Shown: in pieces, positions 41,151 to 53,650 of the stretch
How the letters are laid out: each line of letters begins with the position of its first letter
Position numbering within the stretch: position 1 is the stretch's first letter
From: Rhynochetos jubatus
Taxonomy: Eukaryota > Chordata > Aves > Eurypygiformes > Rhynochetidae
Assembly (NCBI GenBank): GCA_027574665.1
Contig: CM050654.1
Span: 24,819,722-24,883,721 of the forward strand
Direction: 5' to 3'
DNA length: 64,000 nucleotides
Program-made: the position numbers and the translations under genes
The notes under the pieces: generated by a model
Seen by the model: only the letters and a program-made list of their open reading frames with translations
What the model was told of the DNA's origin: nothing
Database searches by the model: none

Positions 41151-44100
41151 GTAAAAACAGAGATATGACCAAAAAAAAAAAAAAAGATAAGTGTGAAAGA
41201 GTACATAATACAACTTACATTAATGATACTTCAGGAGGAATTAATTCGTGCAAGAAGTTTCCAAAAGCATTTAGATCTTCAGAAACTCAAAAGTACAAAA
41301 TAAGCCTCATAGGAATATCACTTTGTAGTCTATATGTATCCTGAGGAGCCTAAATATCACCCAAATTCAGTCTTCCAGATTCTTGGAAAAACCAGTTCTG
41401 GGAAGGCTGGGGACAAGGTTTTTAATTCATTGCCAGAATATTCATGTCACTTACCTCTAGATACCCACATTAACTACTCGGAATTGCCTTCAGAAAAGCC
41501 TTCCTCCTCAATTGGCTGTTTAGATCAACTTTTTAACAAAGAAGCTGTAGTGACGCACCTAAACTCTTTAAATTTAAATCTCACCTCACCCAGAATTCTG
41601 TTGCCTTAACAATGATTCCTAGATATTTACACGTCCACAAAATGACAATTTTAGTATCTTCAGTATCTGAAGTACTTTTTCTTTCCTGGACACCTGAAGT
41701 AAAACATCTGCCTCATTTTAAAAAGACAAATTCCCTTTTTGATGCATTAACTTACTTTGCAACTGTCTCTGTAAGTAAGACCTGGGAGTATGCAAAGGCA
41801 AAATACTTATACCTGTTACAAGGGAAAACAGATGCTTTGTCAGAATCCATATTACCTTTGCTTAATAAAATATCTCTTCCTTCTGCATTTTGCTCTTTGA
41901 TACACTACCCTGCCTGCAGCTAAGCAGCATAGCTCATAGCATCTTAAAAATATAGTTACAGAATTTTGATCCATCCTACACTATAATTTACCATGTAATT
42001 TCACTTAAGTTTAAATTGCCCTATGCTCAGGTCTGTGGCTTTTTTATTATTTTCACCCTGCAATTCCATTACTTTCAATATTTTTCCATGACAAATACTA
42101 TGACACGCACTCAGCCCTAATTATACTTTATTAGCTCTTCATTGGCATTCTGTGCTGTATATTTTAACAATCAGTTTAAAGCCAGGTTAACTGCACATTG
42201 CTTCCTTCATCTACCATAAGCCAATCAAAACACAGCATTTTTCATTTCTGAATACTATATAGTATATTAAAAAGACATTTTTAACATGTAAACCTAAATT
42301 GCCGTAATTTCTAATTGCAGTAATCTAAGTAACTGTAAATGTGACATAACTAAACAGCTGCATGTTCCCCATCACAATGTGTAGTCTTTCACTTTTACAT
42401 TGCTTTTTCTGAAACCTTAAGCTCTTGAAACGGGTTATGTCTCAAATTTACCCATAATTTTATCAAATTCTTATGCAAGTTCTCAGTAATTTTTTTGAGT
42501 GAGAAAATATCATTGTTGCTGATAAATTAAGGTTTAAATTATTATGGATTTTATTAAATAATTTTATTCTTTAACTCTTATGTTTTTAAAGCTTTCCATG
42601 CTTTCAGGATTTGGGGTCTTACTGTTTCTTCCATGAGTCTAAAAGATAGTATTCTATCCTGCTTACGTCAGATCTGACCTGCTGGACTGAAAAGCAGGGT
42701 CACTTCTTTCTGACCTTTTCCATCCCAAGTTAGAGCCTTGGCATAACTCAAATTATTAAATGGATATAGAAGGCTGGAAAGCCATTGTACAAGTAATATG
42801 TCCCTAGAGCTCTCTCTGCTTCTCCTCTTTAAGCAATTGGAATTTCGTGGAGGCTATGGGCCAAGCATCTAAGGTTCTCCTGTTCATTCTTGGGTGGCAT
42901 GACATGGGCCTGTTTTAAATTTTGGATAAAGGAGGAAGAAACTATATATGGAATGATGAATAAAGAATACCAGAGGGAAACTCCCCTCAAGTGCTGACAC
43001 AGTAGGAAGGGAGCAATTCTAGAGGTCATTCAAAGCTAAAGGCAGTAGTTGATGCAAGTCCTCCAATGCTAAACCCCTTCTATTCACTGAAATGTTAAGG
43101 CCCAGGTTTAGCACAGGGAAGCTCTCTGGATGGTGGCATGCTGCTGCTGCTGCAGTATTTTCCCCTGTGGCATCAGCATCACGCTTGTGTGAGATATGCA
43201 CATTTGCAAGTATCAAAGAACCCAAGGGAGCTAAACAGCAGGGCAAGTAGGGCATGATTGACGGTAACCTCCAGGTTTGGGCCTTTCTTTATGACAGCTC
43301 ATGGCACAAAACCAGCTTCTCCTGATGAAGGAAGAAACAACATCCTAAACGTCCTTTGGGCATACTTTTTGGATTAATTTCATAGATCTTTTATAAGTAA
43401 ATGACACGGGCAATGGGCAACTCCAACATGATAAAAATAACATCAAACAGTGAAGCACCTGGTGAAAGCAAAAATAAGTCGGCACAGGATCAGTTCTGCT
43501 GCTGTAGGGAGCCCAAGTAGTCACGCCCACAACATTAAGGGCTGCTGACAAAGATTTGTGTACTCTGTCAGAAGACGAGTAGCCATACAGAGGCTGCATG
43601 TCTGTGTCGCAGTCTGCCGTAGCATGTTTTGTAGCCTTCCAGCAGCTGGGGAGGCACCACAGGCACTACCCATTGCTGAGTTTGTCACAGACCTTGGCAA
43701 GACCATTTGAGAATCATTTCAGTGCTATGGAATTGTAAGTATGAACAACATAAGCTGCTCAGGTGGTTCAGAAGTCAAACACAAATTTATGAAGGGGGGG
43801 GGGGGGGAACCCAAGACAAGAAGAAAACCTACTAAATTTTAACAGCAGAAATGTTGACATTAATTCTGAGGCCTGAATAAGTCTGAATAAATTTTCACAG
43901 TAGGGAGACTTGGGCTGGTGGTTTTTTTTTTTTTAATTATCTTGAAAGCATCTTTCATTTTCTGACTGTTGAAAAACACAAATGTGGTTTTCTGCTTATT
44001 TCAGTGCACTTTATTAGCATTGGGAATGTCAGAATTAATTGTCAGATGCGTCAGAAAAAGCGTCCCATCCTCAGGCAGTACAAATCAATCTAGTTACAAT

Positions 44101-44445
44101 GAAGAGAGTACATTTATTCCAGTTAATTTCAACCAAAGACCTGGTCCCCCACGTTACTTTTTGTTGCAAACCTAAGGGACAGTAATGAATCCATTCTTAA
44201 TGGAGCAAAAAGATCAGAGGCAAGCATACAGACATGCTCTGCAAAGCAAAGGGAGAGCCAGCAAGCTTTGGAAGGGCTCAGTACTCCCTCTTCTGTTCTT
44301 TCCTATTTAAGACATGGTCATGCCATTAACAAGCGATAGGTTGCTTTATTAATAAGCAGCAGGTCCCTCTTGAATGCATCTGTAATCAGCATGTTAAAAT
44401 ATACCTATTCCTGACCATGAGTTAACTGATTTTGTGTTACTCTAG
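41151..44445 (+). other. KCNH7: KCNH7 intron with poly-G run
   Basis: This intron contains two consecutive open frames (41334-41609 and 41612-41923) of 91 and 103 codons. They resemble nothing I know. It also has a 14-base G run at 43794 and a short GCT repeat near 43141. I see no exon. Confidence 0.75.
43794..43807. repeat. 14-base G homopolymer
   Basis: This is a pure G run in a KCNH7 intron, outside any recognised element. Confidence 0.85.
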
Positions 44446-44638
44446 GCTTGAATCCCAAATGACTGCTGATATCCAAACCATCCTGCAGCTGCTGCAAAGG
44501 CAGTCAACGCTCATTCCGCCTGCCTATAGCATGGTCACTGCAGGTCCAGAGTATCCACAGCCAGCAATCCGGGTGATAAAAAAGCTTCAGCCTGCAGCAT
44601 CAATTAAAACAGACAGAAGTTTCAGTCCTTCATCTCAG
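44446..44638 (+). CDS. KCNH7: KCNH7 (ERG3) exon: coiled-coil end
   Basis: This 193-bp exon continues [20 protein letters not shown], the second half of the tetramerising coiled coil with regularly spaced L/I/M residues. Then come [13 protein letters not shown] and [11 protein letters not shown]. The YSMVTAG and [12 protein letters not shown] blocks match mammalian ERG3. The acceptor is GTTACTCTAG and the donor is CTCAG|GTATGT. Confidence 0.96.
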
Positions 44639-46394
44639 GTATGTACATGTCCAATAAGATCAAAAGAGGTTTGCTCATCTTTTTAGCTGTTGATGGAAGA
44701 AATGCATACCAATCGATGTGCTTCTTCACTAGTTTACCCAATAGGAAATTATTATTTTGACCTAGCACCTCCACAGTGGACTTTAGATGCCACCGTTTCA
44801 GAGGCCACACTTTCTGTGAGGGTTGTAGAGATGCATACGATACTGTAATCAGACTTAATTATCATGCTCTTCACAAAAGTTAGCAGAAATGGCAAATACT
44901 AGACACAGCTGTAAACAACAAACACGTCCCTAGCATGACACCTGCCTGCATGAGTGCATCTGCCATAGATCCCTGGCATGAAATCCTGAGAAGCACCATG
45001 ACCATGTTTTCCTCAAGGCACAGACCAGACCAGTCCAGCTGATGCAGCATGGTGGTTATACACATATGGAAGTGGGAGGGGCTAAAACCATTCTTATGTC
45101 CAGTCCCTGACCACTGCTGGAAATATGAACGTACAGAGCTGTGACATAAGCTGCTATAAGGGAGACCTTATTGCAGCCTTCCAGTACCTGAAGGGGCCTA
45201 CAAGAAAGCTGGGGGGTGGGGGGGGAGTTTTTACAAGGGCCTGTAGTGACAGGACAAGGGGTAATGGGTTTAGATTGAAAGCAGGGAGATTTAGGTTAGA
45301 TATCAGGAAGTTCTTCCTGGGGAGGGTGGTGAGGCACTGGGACAGGTTGCCCAGAGAAGCTGTGGATTCCCCATCCCTGGAAGCGTTCAAGGCCAGGCTG
45401 GATGAGGCTTTGAGCAACCTGGTCTAGTGGAGGGTGCCCCTGCCCATGGCAGGGGGGTTGGAACTGGATGGTCTTTAAGGTCCCTTCCAACCCAAACCAT
45501 TCTGTGACTCTATGATTCTATGACATACCTGCATTTCCCAATACACGTTTTCCACCCCAGTTCTGTTCAGGCAAAATTTGACGATTTTCCAAATTTGTTT
45601 GGGATTTCTGGAGTTTAACAGCTTGGGCAGAGAAGTGGCATATTGTTCCCAAAAGGCTGCTGCATGTCTAGGAATCCCTAACCAGCCACGTAGCATATGA
45701 TTCGGAAATCCAGTGTGCTTGGCTGTGTCAGGTTCCTCATGCATATGCTGGAACACGCATGGGCACCCCAAGTCCAACGCATCCAGAAGGCACCAGTTCG
45801 CTTGCACGAAGATTATTAGGGCAGCAAACGCGCAGCTGCTTTCAGAAGTTTAAAGCCACAGTGCATATACCTGCACAAAACACATACACAGATCTCTGTC
45901 TGAACAGAAACACGGCCACCCTCTGCAAACACCAGCAGGCGCACCGCACCCTTCACACAGGTTCCAAGTTTAAAAGTGAAGGAGAACTGAGTGCTGAGAC
46001 AGGAATCCAAATGGTTATAGAGTTCCACGGAATGACGCAATTCCAGAGTTATGCTCTGAAACAAAACTGCAGTCAAGAAGGTTGACATCCATACTTAGAT
46101 GGAGTCCCAGGAATATTCAGTCCCTGAGAAAGGGCTGTTCGTATGAGTATCTCGATAACATACGAGCACGTCTGAGGACAGGTCAAGATAGCCAGGCTTC
46201 TACAGTTAATCAACAGGATTGCATTCAATTACATTAAATCAAATGCAGTGCCATGTAAAACTATTTCAGTACACTGCTTAATTTTCAAACATGCTTTTCC
46301 AGCAACCATCTGAATGTGCTAATTCTGAGCAGAGCAAGAGCCTAGAAGAGACCAATTTAATTATTACCATCTCGTTTCTTCTCCTCCCTTCCAG
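44639..46394 (+). other. KCNH7: Last KCNH7 intron, carrying a young CR1
   Basis: The intron ends in CTCCCTTCCAG. It holds a well-preserved CR1 (45158-45524). The 300 bases after that CR1 contain a 110-codon open frame on the - strand. Its GC content is higher than the flanks and it could be another repeat, but I cannot name a family. Confidence 0.75.
45158..45524 (+). mobile_element. Young CR1 LINE 3' fragment
   Basis: This 5'-truncated CR1 has the blocks GGGAGACCTTATTGCAGCCT, AGTGACAGGACAAGGGG, GGTTGCCCAGAGAAGCTGTG and GGTCCCTTCCAACCC, with the terminal TCTATGATTCTATGA tail. By eye it differs from the copy at 61.6 kb at only a small number of positions, so both belong to one recent subfamily. 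It is sense-oriented in the last KCNH7 intron. Confidence 0.95.
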
Positions 46395-46661
46395 TGTCCT
46401 GATTTTCTAGACCTTGAAAAATCAAAACTTAAATCCAAAGAATCCCTCTCAAGTGGAGTGCATCTTAACACAGCCTCAGAAGACAACCTGGCTTCTTTTC
46501 TAGATCAAGAACGTGACCAGTCTGTAAAGTCTCCCCCGCAGCATTGTAAAACTTATCTCCAGCCAATTAGACACCCTTCCTTGCCAGAATCTTCACTAAG
46601 CACTGTAGGAATCTTGAGTCTTCATAGGCATGTTTCTGATCCTGGTCTTCCTGGGAAATAA
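46395..46661 (+). CDS. KCNH7: KCNH7 (ERG3) terminal coding exon
   Basis: This exon encodes [20 protein letters not shown] and [15 protein letters not shown], then the terminal [18 protein letters not shown] and [14 protein letters not shown], followed by TAA at 46659-46661. The LSTVGI and [13 protein letters not shown] blocks are the signature end of ERG3. The acceptor is CTCCCTTCCAG. The middle ([18 protein letters not shown]) diverges from mammals, as expected for a disordered tail. With the eight earlier exons the reading frame totals 2052 bp with no break. Confidence 0.97.
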   Translation, partial: CPDFLDLEKSKLKSKESLSSGVHLNTASEDNLASFLDQERDQSVKSPPQHCKTYLQPIRHPSLPESSLSTVGILSLHRHVSDPGLPGK

Positions 46662-46843
46662 TACTTTTATACTATTACTTCACATAAAAATGTAAGTGCT
46701 TTTAATGGCTGTTTTTCCTTTTTTTTGTATTTAAATCCTCTATACTTGACTCAGGGGCTACAAGGAATATACCATTATATGCAAAAGTACTGTATATTTT
46801 CCTAAATCTGAAGCTTGTAAGGTAAAGTTGGGCAGTTCTGATG

Positions 46844-46871
46844 TAAATATATATATATACACACACACACT
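46844..46871. repeat. AT/AC microsatellite
   Basis: An (AT)n tract runs directly into an (AC)n tract in the presumed KCNH7 3' UTR. Confidence 0.85.
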
Positions 46872-47654
46872 AACTGTATGTTCCAAATGTAAAACTGCCA
46901 GCATTCTCAAGGCACCTTATATTTTTATTTTTTTTAAATAACATGCATGTTCTGAAATTACAGTTTACGTTGCATGGAGATTACCATTTACTGCTGTCAT
47001 GGAAATAGCATTTTATTGTGGATATGTCTTCAGAGCAAATAGGAGACCAATAACAATAATTCACATAGGAAAAACTCCTACCTGACCAAGCTAAAACTCA
47101 AGTAAAATCTTCTTCTAGCTCTTTTTTCAATCAGATTTATCTTTCTTGTAGTGAGCTTTTTACAGTAAATCACAATGATTCCGAATCTAGAGAAAGAATA
47201 AGGTAACCAAGTCTTCTGGGTTTGAAACAATTAGGACAGAGAAACCAGCCTCCTTCCAAACCAGTTGAAGTAGAACAGTATCTTAAGAGACAGGAAAACT
47301 CTGCCACGTGCTGGAAAGTATCACCATAGGTCACAGCCACAAAACTGCATTCACTGAATAATTTCTTTCCGGTACTTTTCTTTTTTTTAAAAAAATCCCC
47401 TCCTAGAAGTTAGCTGTCATGAGCAGGCAGGTACTCTTCATCTGTCACACAAACATAATCAAATGCAATAAATCTGATTTCTATATAATACAGAAGACTG
47501 TGTTCCTTTTGTTCAATACAAATTATTAACAATCTGTTTAATTAAAAAATACTTCACACATTTTTGTTTTATAGTTATTAGGGTGGTTGGTTGCAGTTAC
47601 CTGTTTTTACTGACTGGCCCCACTACAATGAACCTAGATAGGGTATAGACATAT

Positions 47655-47845
47655 GTGGACACACACATGCACCACGCACACATTCCTCTGTGTGTGCGTG
47701 TGCGTATTTTATATATGTACATATGTGTGTATATATACATATATATTCGTATACACACATACAAGTGTGTGTATATACCTACACTTAGATGTAGGAGTAT
47801 AGATACAGAGCTATATATATGTATATATGTAAAATCACTTTCAGG
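47655..47845. repeat. Alternating purine-pyrimidine tract
   Basis: About 190 bases of mixed CA, TG and TA repeats occur with several short inverted arrangements. The tract could adopt Z-DNA or cruciform structure and lies in the presumed KCNH7 3' UTR. Confidence 0.8.
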
Positions 47846-49424
47846 AACAATTGTAAACTTTCTTATTACGAAACAAGTAAGCTTAGCTTGTGTCCAAAGC
47901 TGACTACATTAGAATAAAATGATTCAAGGTCCGTAGGCTTTAAATACGGTATGTACTGTATGTGCATAATGCTTTGTGAATACTTAGATTTAATTTTATT
48001 AAAATATTATTCTGCTTCAAATGTTGTGTTTATTTTAGAATGGACTGACCTTTTTATTACTGTTTTTAAATATTTAAAAATGTTCACATGATTTTCTAAT
48101 CTTAAAGCTTTAATGTGAAATTCCTGTAGGAAGAGAACTGGTTTCAGAAAAGCATGTAACCCAGTCAGTGGGGAGCAGCTAGATTCCAGATTAAACCCTC
48201 TGTTCTCAACCAGTGCTACAGAGTAGTGCAACAGTGGTCGGCCCTCACACTGATGGAGACATGCATTGTATGTTGGGGTCAGGATGACACTGACATGTTT
48301 AGTCATACACCGCCGGTAGATAAACCCAAGGTGGCTGAACCTTCTCTCATTTAAAGTCAGTGTGCGTGCTGAGCATTTAAAGACACAAAAATGAATTACC
48401 AGAACCACTTTGTCAGTGAAAGGAGAAACCAACCCTTCCCACACACGAGCCAGTCTTCCCTGCCTCACACCACCGTTGATTGTCGAAAGGTCCAAATGCT
48501 GCAACGTGCTGACTGCTCTTACTTCTGCCCCGAGGACAGGAGGTCTGCACTGCTTAGTGCCTTGCAGGACCAGATCCCAGGTGACAGCATCGTTGGGCCA
48601 GTCAGAATCGCGGCCTGCATATGCTCCACTGAAACGGGAGTACTGAGTAACAAAAGTGAAATAGCTCCTGCTTCTTTTTTTTAACTAGCAAGCGTTAACT
48701 ACTTCTGCTCTGGCTCAACCTAGTAACTAGTATTAATGTCTGGTACAAAGACCAAGCTAGCGCATTTGCTATGAAAGTATTTGTGGCCATGCTACATTTA
48801 AAACAGCCTGGTATAAATTAAAAACAAAATTAATGGAAACAGTAAAATGGATGAGCATTGCTTTACAAAATGCCTTTTGTCCAATTTCATCACTTGGTTT
48901 TCACATTAACGCAAAGAGACTGAGCAAAACAGGTGGACTGGGGAAGAGGAGAAGTGGCAATTTTAACTAGTCCAAGTGAAGGAAAAGCTTCATCCCTTGC
49001 TCCTTTTCTTGGCTCAAAGAGGCTTTGTTCCTTCCCTTCTCTTTGTCTGCATTTATCAAGAAGAAAAATCTCAAATGGGGGCAAGTAAGGGAGACTCTGC
49101 AGTTATGGAGATTCTAAGCTCCCTACACATCTGCCAGTGAATGAAGAAACAAAACATGAAAGATGACATCTCGGTTGGCAGCGCTCTAGCTGCCAAAGAA
49201 ATATCCGCCTTCTCAGATACCTTCTTTCCTTGTTGAGGTAAAGTGAAGCACGTGAAGACCTACTGCTTCAACCTTTTTTCTTCCAGCGACAGGTACTAAA
49301 CATCGGTTCTGGAAATGTGTTAATTTTCCAAACAGCAAAAATTGCCTCTTGTTTTGCTATGGGCTTGGGATTTTTTTTTCTGGGCAGGGTTCCCTTTAAG
49401 CTCGGTGTTTCTGACTTGACAGAA

Positions 49425-49530
49425 AGCGGGCTGCGTTACCCAAATCAAGCTGGGAATAATAACCACACATCCAAGACACAGCTGTAACGTATCCATAGAG
49501 CTTTCAGGACTTGAGGAGATAAGTTTTGGT
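49425..49530 (-). pseudogene. GCA: GCA remnant: fourth EF-hand exon
   Basis: On the - strand the sequence reads LSPQVLKALWIRYS, which resembles the penta-EF-hand segment YRLSPQTLTTIVKRYS. At DNA level TCTCCTCAAGTCCTGAAAGC and CGTTACAGC are close to what a GCA or sorcin exon should have. Downstream GATG...TGGTTATT...AGCTTG tracks the FDDYVACCVKLRAL codons, but no longer in frame. The tyrosine-serine EF-loop start is followed by unrelated residues, so calcium binding would be lost. Confidence 0.5.
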
Positions 49531-52132
49531 CTTGCTTGAGCTTAGAAACACTCGTATATTTACATTTAAAACCTGTGGCTAAAAATATGTATAAATTATA
49601 ACTTGTAGATACAGACAAGTATCCTGGAAAATTCAAGAACAGCTAATGGAGCTGCAGTATCAAAGCAATTGGGACAATCACTCCAAACGTGAGAGGTGTT
49701 AACCCCCAAAATTGAAAGCTGCTGCTTCCAACAAATCTCACTGTTTCCAGCTAATGGCAAAGCTACTGTAATCTGGTTTTAACGACTGTCTTAACTTCAT
49801 CTACGGACGCTCCAAGCGTGACTCGCACTTTCTAGTTCATTTAAGGTTGAAAAAAAGCCTGTATACATTAACTGACATCAAATGTTCATGCATGAAGCAG
49901 AAAAATCTGTTCTGCTCAACGCAACCAGGTTTTTAGGTTTTTTCATTCCGACAGGCTTTTAAAACAGGGCAATCCTATTCCTTAGCATTCATTCAACCTA
50001 CGTGAAACCAAGCCATTAAAAAAGTAAAACGTAGGATGTCCACAAGAGCCTCATAGCCAGACATCGACAGCAGATACCAAAATTCAGTATCCTTTAGCAT
50101 CCTAATCCTGCAGGCCCGAGACAAGCCTAATGGCAGAGCTGCAAACCAAACGTTGGCCTCTGCCCCCGTTTTGAAACCTCTACATGCCAGGTGTTTCCAA
50201 GAATGAGAAAGATGGCTCAGCACGAGACATCTGAACTCACACAGTGGGGTTTACGTTCAAGGAGGCAGCTGGCAGCAGCCAACCACCCGTCCGCAGATCT
50301 GATTCTCAGAGTTTAACCTTCTCTTTCACCAAGTCTGACGTCTTCGAGGCTCAGCACCCACAGCACTGGGCTCCTCGGAGAAGGAAGCACCACTTGTCAC
50401 TGAGCCTTCTTACCACACGGGCTACTGTCCCTGCACTGCATCTGCTGCGAATAAGGAATTTTGCCTGTAGGAAGCTGCTGCCACTTTAACCTCGCGCTAT
50501 CCTTGGTCAAGTCCAGATCGGTTCCGCTCAAGTCAAAGAGAGAGCTGCCCTCCGCTTCTTGGCAATCAGAGGTTCCAGATCCAGTCAGAGTTAACGGCCA
50601 CTAACCTGGTGCCTATGTTTGCGAACAGGAGCGACTAAGAAGTGGACTGAAATGGGCCTGATAAGCAAGGTCTGTGTGCTGAAGCGACTGGTTTGGGGGG
50701 TTGTTTGGGATTTCTTGATTTCTGCTGCTTGTTTCTTTTCCATTTTGTTTTTAACCCATAATTTGCAATACTTGATTCAAACTAACACCCTTAGCTGCAG
50801 CTTCTCCAGATGGTTGCAATCATGCATTTAAAGTTTCCAGAGTTGGGTGTTTGAGGGTTTTTCCCCTCCCCTCCATTTTGGACACAAACAAAAAAATGCA
50901 ACCCTGATACTGGCTACCAGTTTACACTTACCTCATTATCACTACTGCAAACCCCACTGAAGTACAGGGGGACGCGTTTGTTCCATCTGTAGTATCTAGC
51001 AGCCACTTCCAGATTTAACGTCGAATTTTTAATGAAAACCCTGGTAAATCGTAAAATGGATTCGGACTGGAGACAGGCTTGGTGTGCGGCCATTGGCGTA
51101 TTTTCAACAGCCGTCCAGACACAGAATCAATTTTTAAGTAGCTTTCACTTAGAACAAAAAGAGCATGCAGAAGGCGCTTTAACATGGTTACTCTGAACCT
51201 AGAAGTTCCTTCAGTTTTATTGGGAATGATACGTACTTAGGTCCGAGAGTGGCCCTGGTGCCACGTACATGCTACATCTACTCTGTACGTCACTTCTGTT
51301 CTAGACTTGAGAAAGCGTGTGTTAGAGGTTAAGCTTAATGGGAGAAAAACCCAGACAAGATCCACAGAATAGACCACAGATGAAAAAGAAGCCCACACTG
51401 AGCTCTACCGATGATACTAGAGGAGCACGTCGCAGAGCTTGTGATCGCATGAAGGCATCGCGACGGCAAGCTGACTTTTTCTCACTGTACCTCTCTGTGA
51501 GTAGCGGACAGAACTGCATCATTAAGGAAGAAACATTTTTCTTCATCTAGCTACTTGGGGGGTTTTAATGCCCACTTGGGAAGTTCCTTGATTATTAATG
51601 AATGCAGAATATGGCTATTCTCTTCAGAATGGAAATTAGATGGACCAAATTAAAGCCTCCCACAGGAGGCATTTGCCCCTTTTATGCATTATTTACATTT
51701 TCTATACTGAAACTTTATGATATTGTGAAGTTGGAAATGCAAAGAGAGTTTTGGAAACTTATCTAGGTTAAGTACTTCACTACGACCAGCTGTAGCAAGT
51801 CCTGTTTGTATAACAGGTTTTTGTATAATGCAGTTAATGTAAGTCGTTGGTTCGCTTTCAGAAAAGATCTCCTGGAAAACTGTTTACTGTACAAATAAAA
51901 GCACTTGTACACTGAGCATATATTCAGCATTTCTATCACCATGAAAACTTCTTTGCAAGAAACGTAAACACGTGCAAATAAATGCAATGCACTCGTTTCA
52001 GTCGTAAGCAACAGGGTGTGAACCTTTCATTTGTGACTGACTTGAACCCAGTCACTGTACTGCAAACACCGCTGGCAGGGATCCAGAAAGGTTTCATACA
52101 TCTCTGCATCCAACCCACTGAGAAAAACCATG

Positions 52133-52151
52133 GTATACATTATATGTATAC
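52133..52151. repeat. Short perfect inverted repeat
   Basis: GTATACAT and ATGTATAC are perfect inverted arms around a 3-base TAT loop, followed by further GTATAC motifs. It probably reflects low-complexity AT sequence. Confidence 0.7.
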
Positions 52152-52920
52152 AGTATACATTAGTATACTGATAACACCATGGGGACAAACATAAAAGCAG
52201 AGGATTGCACAGGACACCACTCCGGCTTGGAGCACACGGAACACAGAAGAGAAACACAGAGTTAGAGCCTTTTCAGAAAACCCTGTGCACACAGCAATCT
52301 CCCTGTACCGTACTGACCTCCACCCCACAAGTAGAACCGGAAGTTAAATCCATGTCCACCCCCGTAACTTCAGAACTGAGGAATTCAAACATCTAAGATA
52401 ACTTCTGGTTACAACATCTGGGTAATAAAGCTGACAACTGCTATCCACTGAGAACATTTTCAGTTGTTAATGGAATCCACTGACCTAGTTTCTTCAAATG
52501 GAAAAACCAGAGTCTTTCAGAGGCTGCCACCTGAGACAGGATGCCACTAGTAATAAAAAAAAACCCACGCATGAAGCATTTAGGGTATCTAGCATTTGAT
52601 TTGTGTGAGCAAGCCACCCATTTATACGACATGGCCTATTATGTATGACCATAAGTACTTTTCATTAAGCTTTTGAGCTTAACACAGCAATTTACTTGTC
52701 TGGCGTTACACATGTATGGATAAAAATCCCCATGCTTCTAAGCATAGTAAAATGCAAAAAAGTATTTACTGCTGTGAATCGTGCACTTGAAAACAGAAGT
52801 ATTCATCCAAAGCTCCTTGCCTTATCAAGCAGGGAGATTAAAAACCCTGCCACAGCTTCCATTCACAGCAGTTCTTCCGAACATGAACCCTGACAGGTTG
52901 GTGATCCTCTTTTCCTCCAG

Positions 52921-53108
52921 CAGTCGAGCACTCCGAACGCCAGGGTGCACTGCAAGAACTGGAAGAGGAAGTAGCAGGCAAGTCATTGTTCAGAGATTTT
53001 GGAAGTGTGACAAATGCAGTTGCACTAACCATCAGTGAGATTCAAAGGGAACGGCCTCCTCCCATCCTGACAGCTGGAGGGACCCACAAGTCTAAACACC
53101 AGAAATAA
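52921..53108 (+). other. Exon-like open frame of unknown identity
   Basis: A good splice acceptor (GATCCTCTTTTCCTCCAG) is followed by 61 open codons ending in TAA at 53106-53108. The predicted peptide looks protein-like: an acidic helical start (ALQELEEEVAGKSLF), then FGSVTNAVALTISEIQRE, a PPP turn and a basic end (THKSKHQK). It would be a terminal exon on the + strand. I found no upstream exon, promoter or nearby poly(A) signal, and I do not recognise the family. An open frame of this length is expected by chance fairly often. Confidence 0.25.
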
Positions 53109-53569
53109 CTTACCGACGACATGGAAAGCGTTCACAAAATTGTACAAAATGATCGTTGAGGTTGTTTCTGCTTTTGGATTTTTAGCAACAAAACAGATTC
53201 CTCAAGCTCATTTCATAGCATTAGTTAGAGCACGTCCAAAAACTAGTCAGCTGAACAGTTTACATCTTGCTCCCTACGTCTGGCCGGCAACTTCCACAAT
53301 CTACTGCGGTGATCCAGCAATCGCCTCCCACAGCAGTAAAGCAGTCACGGGACTGACGAGCAGGACTGTTCACTGTAACAATCTGCAGTAGAACAGAGGA
53401 GCAGTGAACACCAGCTGAAGAATTACGCTTTCAATATTAAAACTGAGTTATATGATCATACTAAGATAAATTATTTTCACAGGTATTTTGATGATTTCAT
53501 TACAATTGCATGCAGTAAGTTAAACATGCACTCAGAAATTATGACCATACCTTTATTTTAATTTTCCTT

Positions 53570-53650
53570 TCGAAAACTGTGCGATTTTCATGGAAGCTCC
53601 AATTTCCAACGCTCATAGTGCTGCTGGTCAGTTTAAATCTCTGTGAAATT
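53570..53650 (-). pseudogene. GCA: Possible GCA exon 4 remnant
   Basis: Reading the - strand, an acceptor-like TTTCACAG is followed by AGATTTAAACTGACCAGCAG, then ACTATGAGCGTTGG and GGAGCTTCC. These loosely track the family's DRDxTGTMxFNEFKELW codons. It lies in the right order between the exon 2/3 remnants and the 49.4-kb piece. The match is weak and could be chance. Confidence 0.3.

Larger units (their letters stand above)
46662..47940 (+). other. KCNH7: KCNH7 3' UTR and candidate poly(A) signals
   Basis: This is the sequence following the stop codon. AATAAA hexamers lie at 47467-47472 and 47913-47918. Without transcript data the true cleavage site is unknown. The stretch includes (AT)n/(AC)n simple repeats at 46844-46871 and 47655-47845. 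Confidence 0.5.

Noticed and set aside
41334-41923. Two consecutive + strand frames (91 and 103 codons) in a KCNH7 intron
   Set aside because: They have no similarity to known proteins and no acceptor/donor pair consistent with KCNH7. The KCNH7 exons on both sides already join in phase.
48007-48504. 165-codon frame on the - strand downstream of KCNH7
   Set aside because: It has no family resemblance and lies just past the presumed KCNH7 3' UTR. It does not match grancalcin. Its length is somewhat unusual but not decisive.
49993-50223. Possible GCA EF-hand exon with a weak ELW-like match on the - strand
   Set aside because: The similarity is very low and I could not place it consistently with the other remnants.
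50414-50600. Open - strand frame ending at a GTAAGA donor-like site
   Set aside because: It looks protein-like but has a weak acceptor and no match to GCA, and frames of about 62 codons are common by chance.
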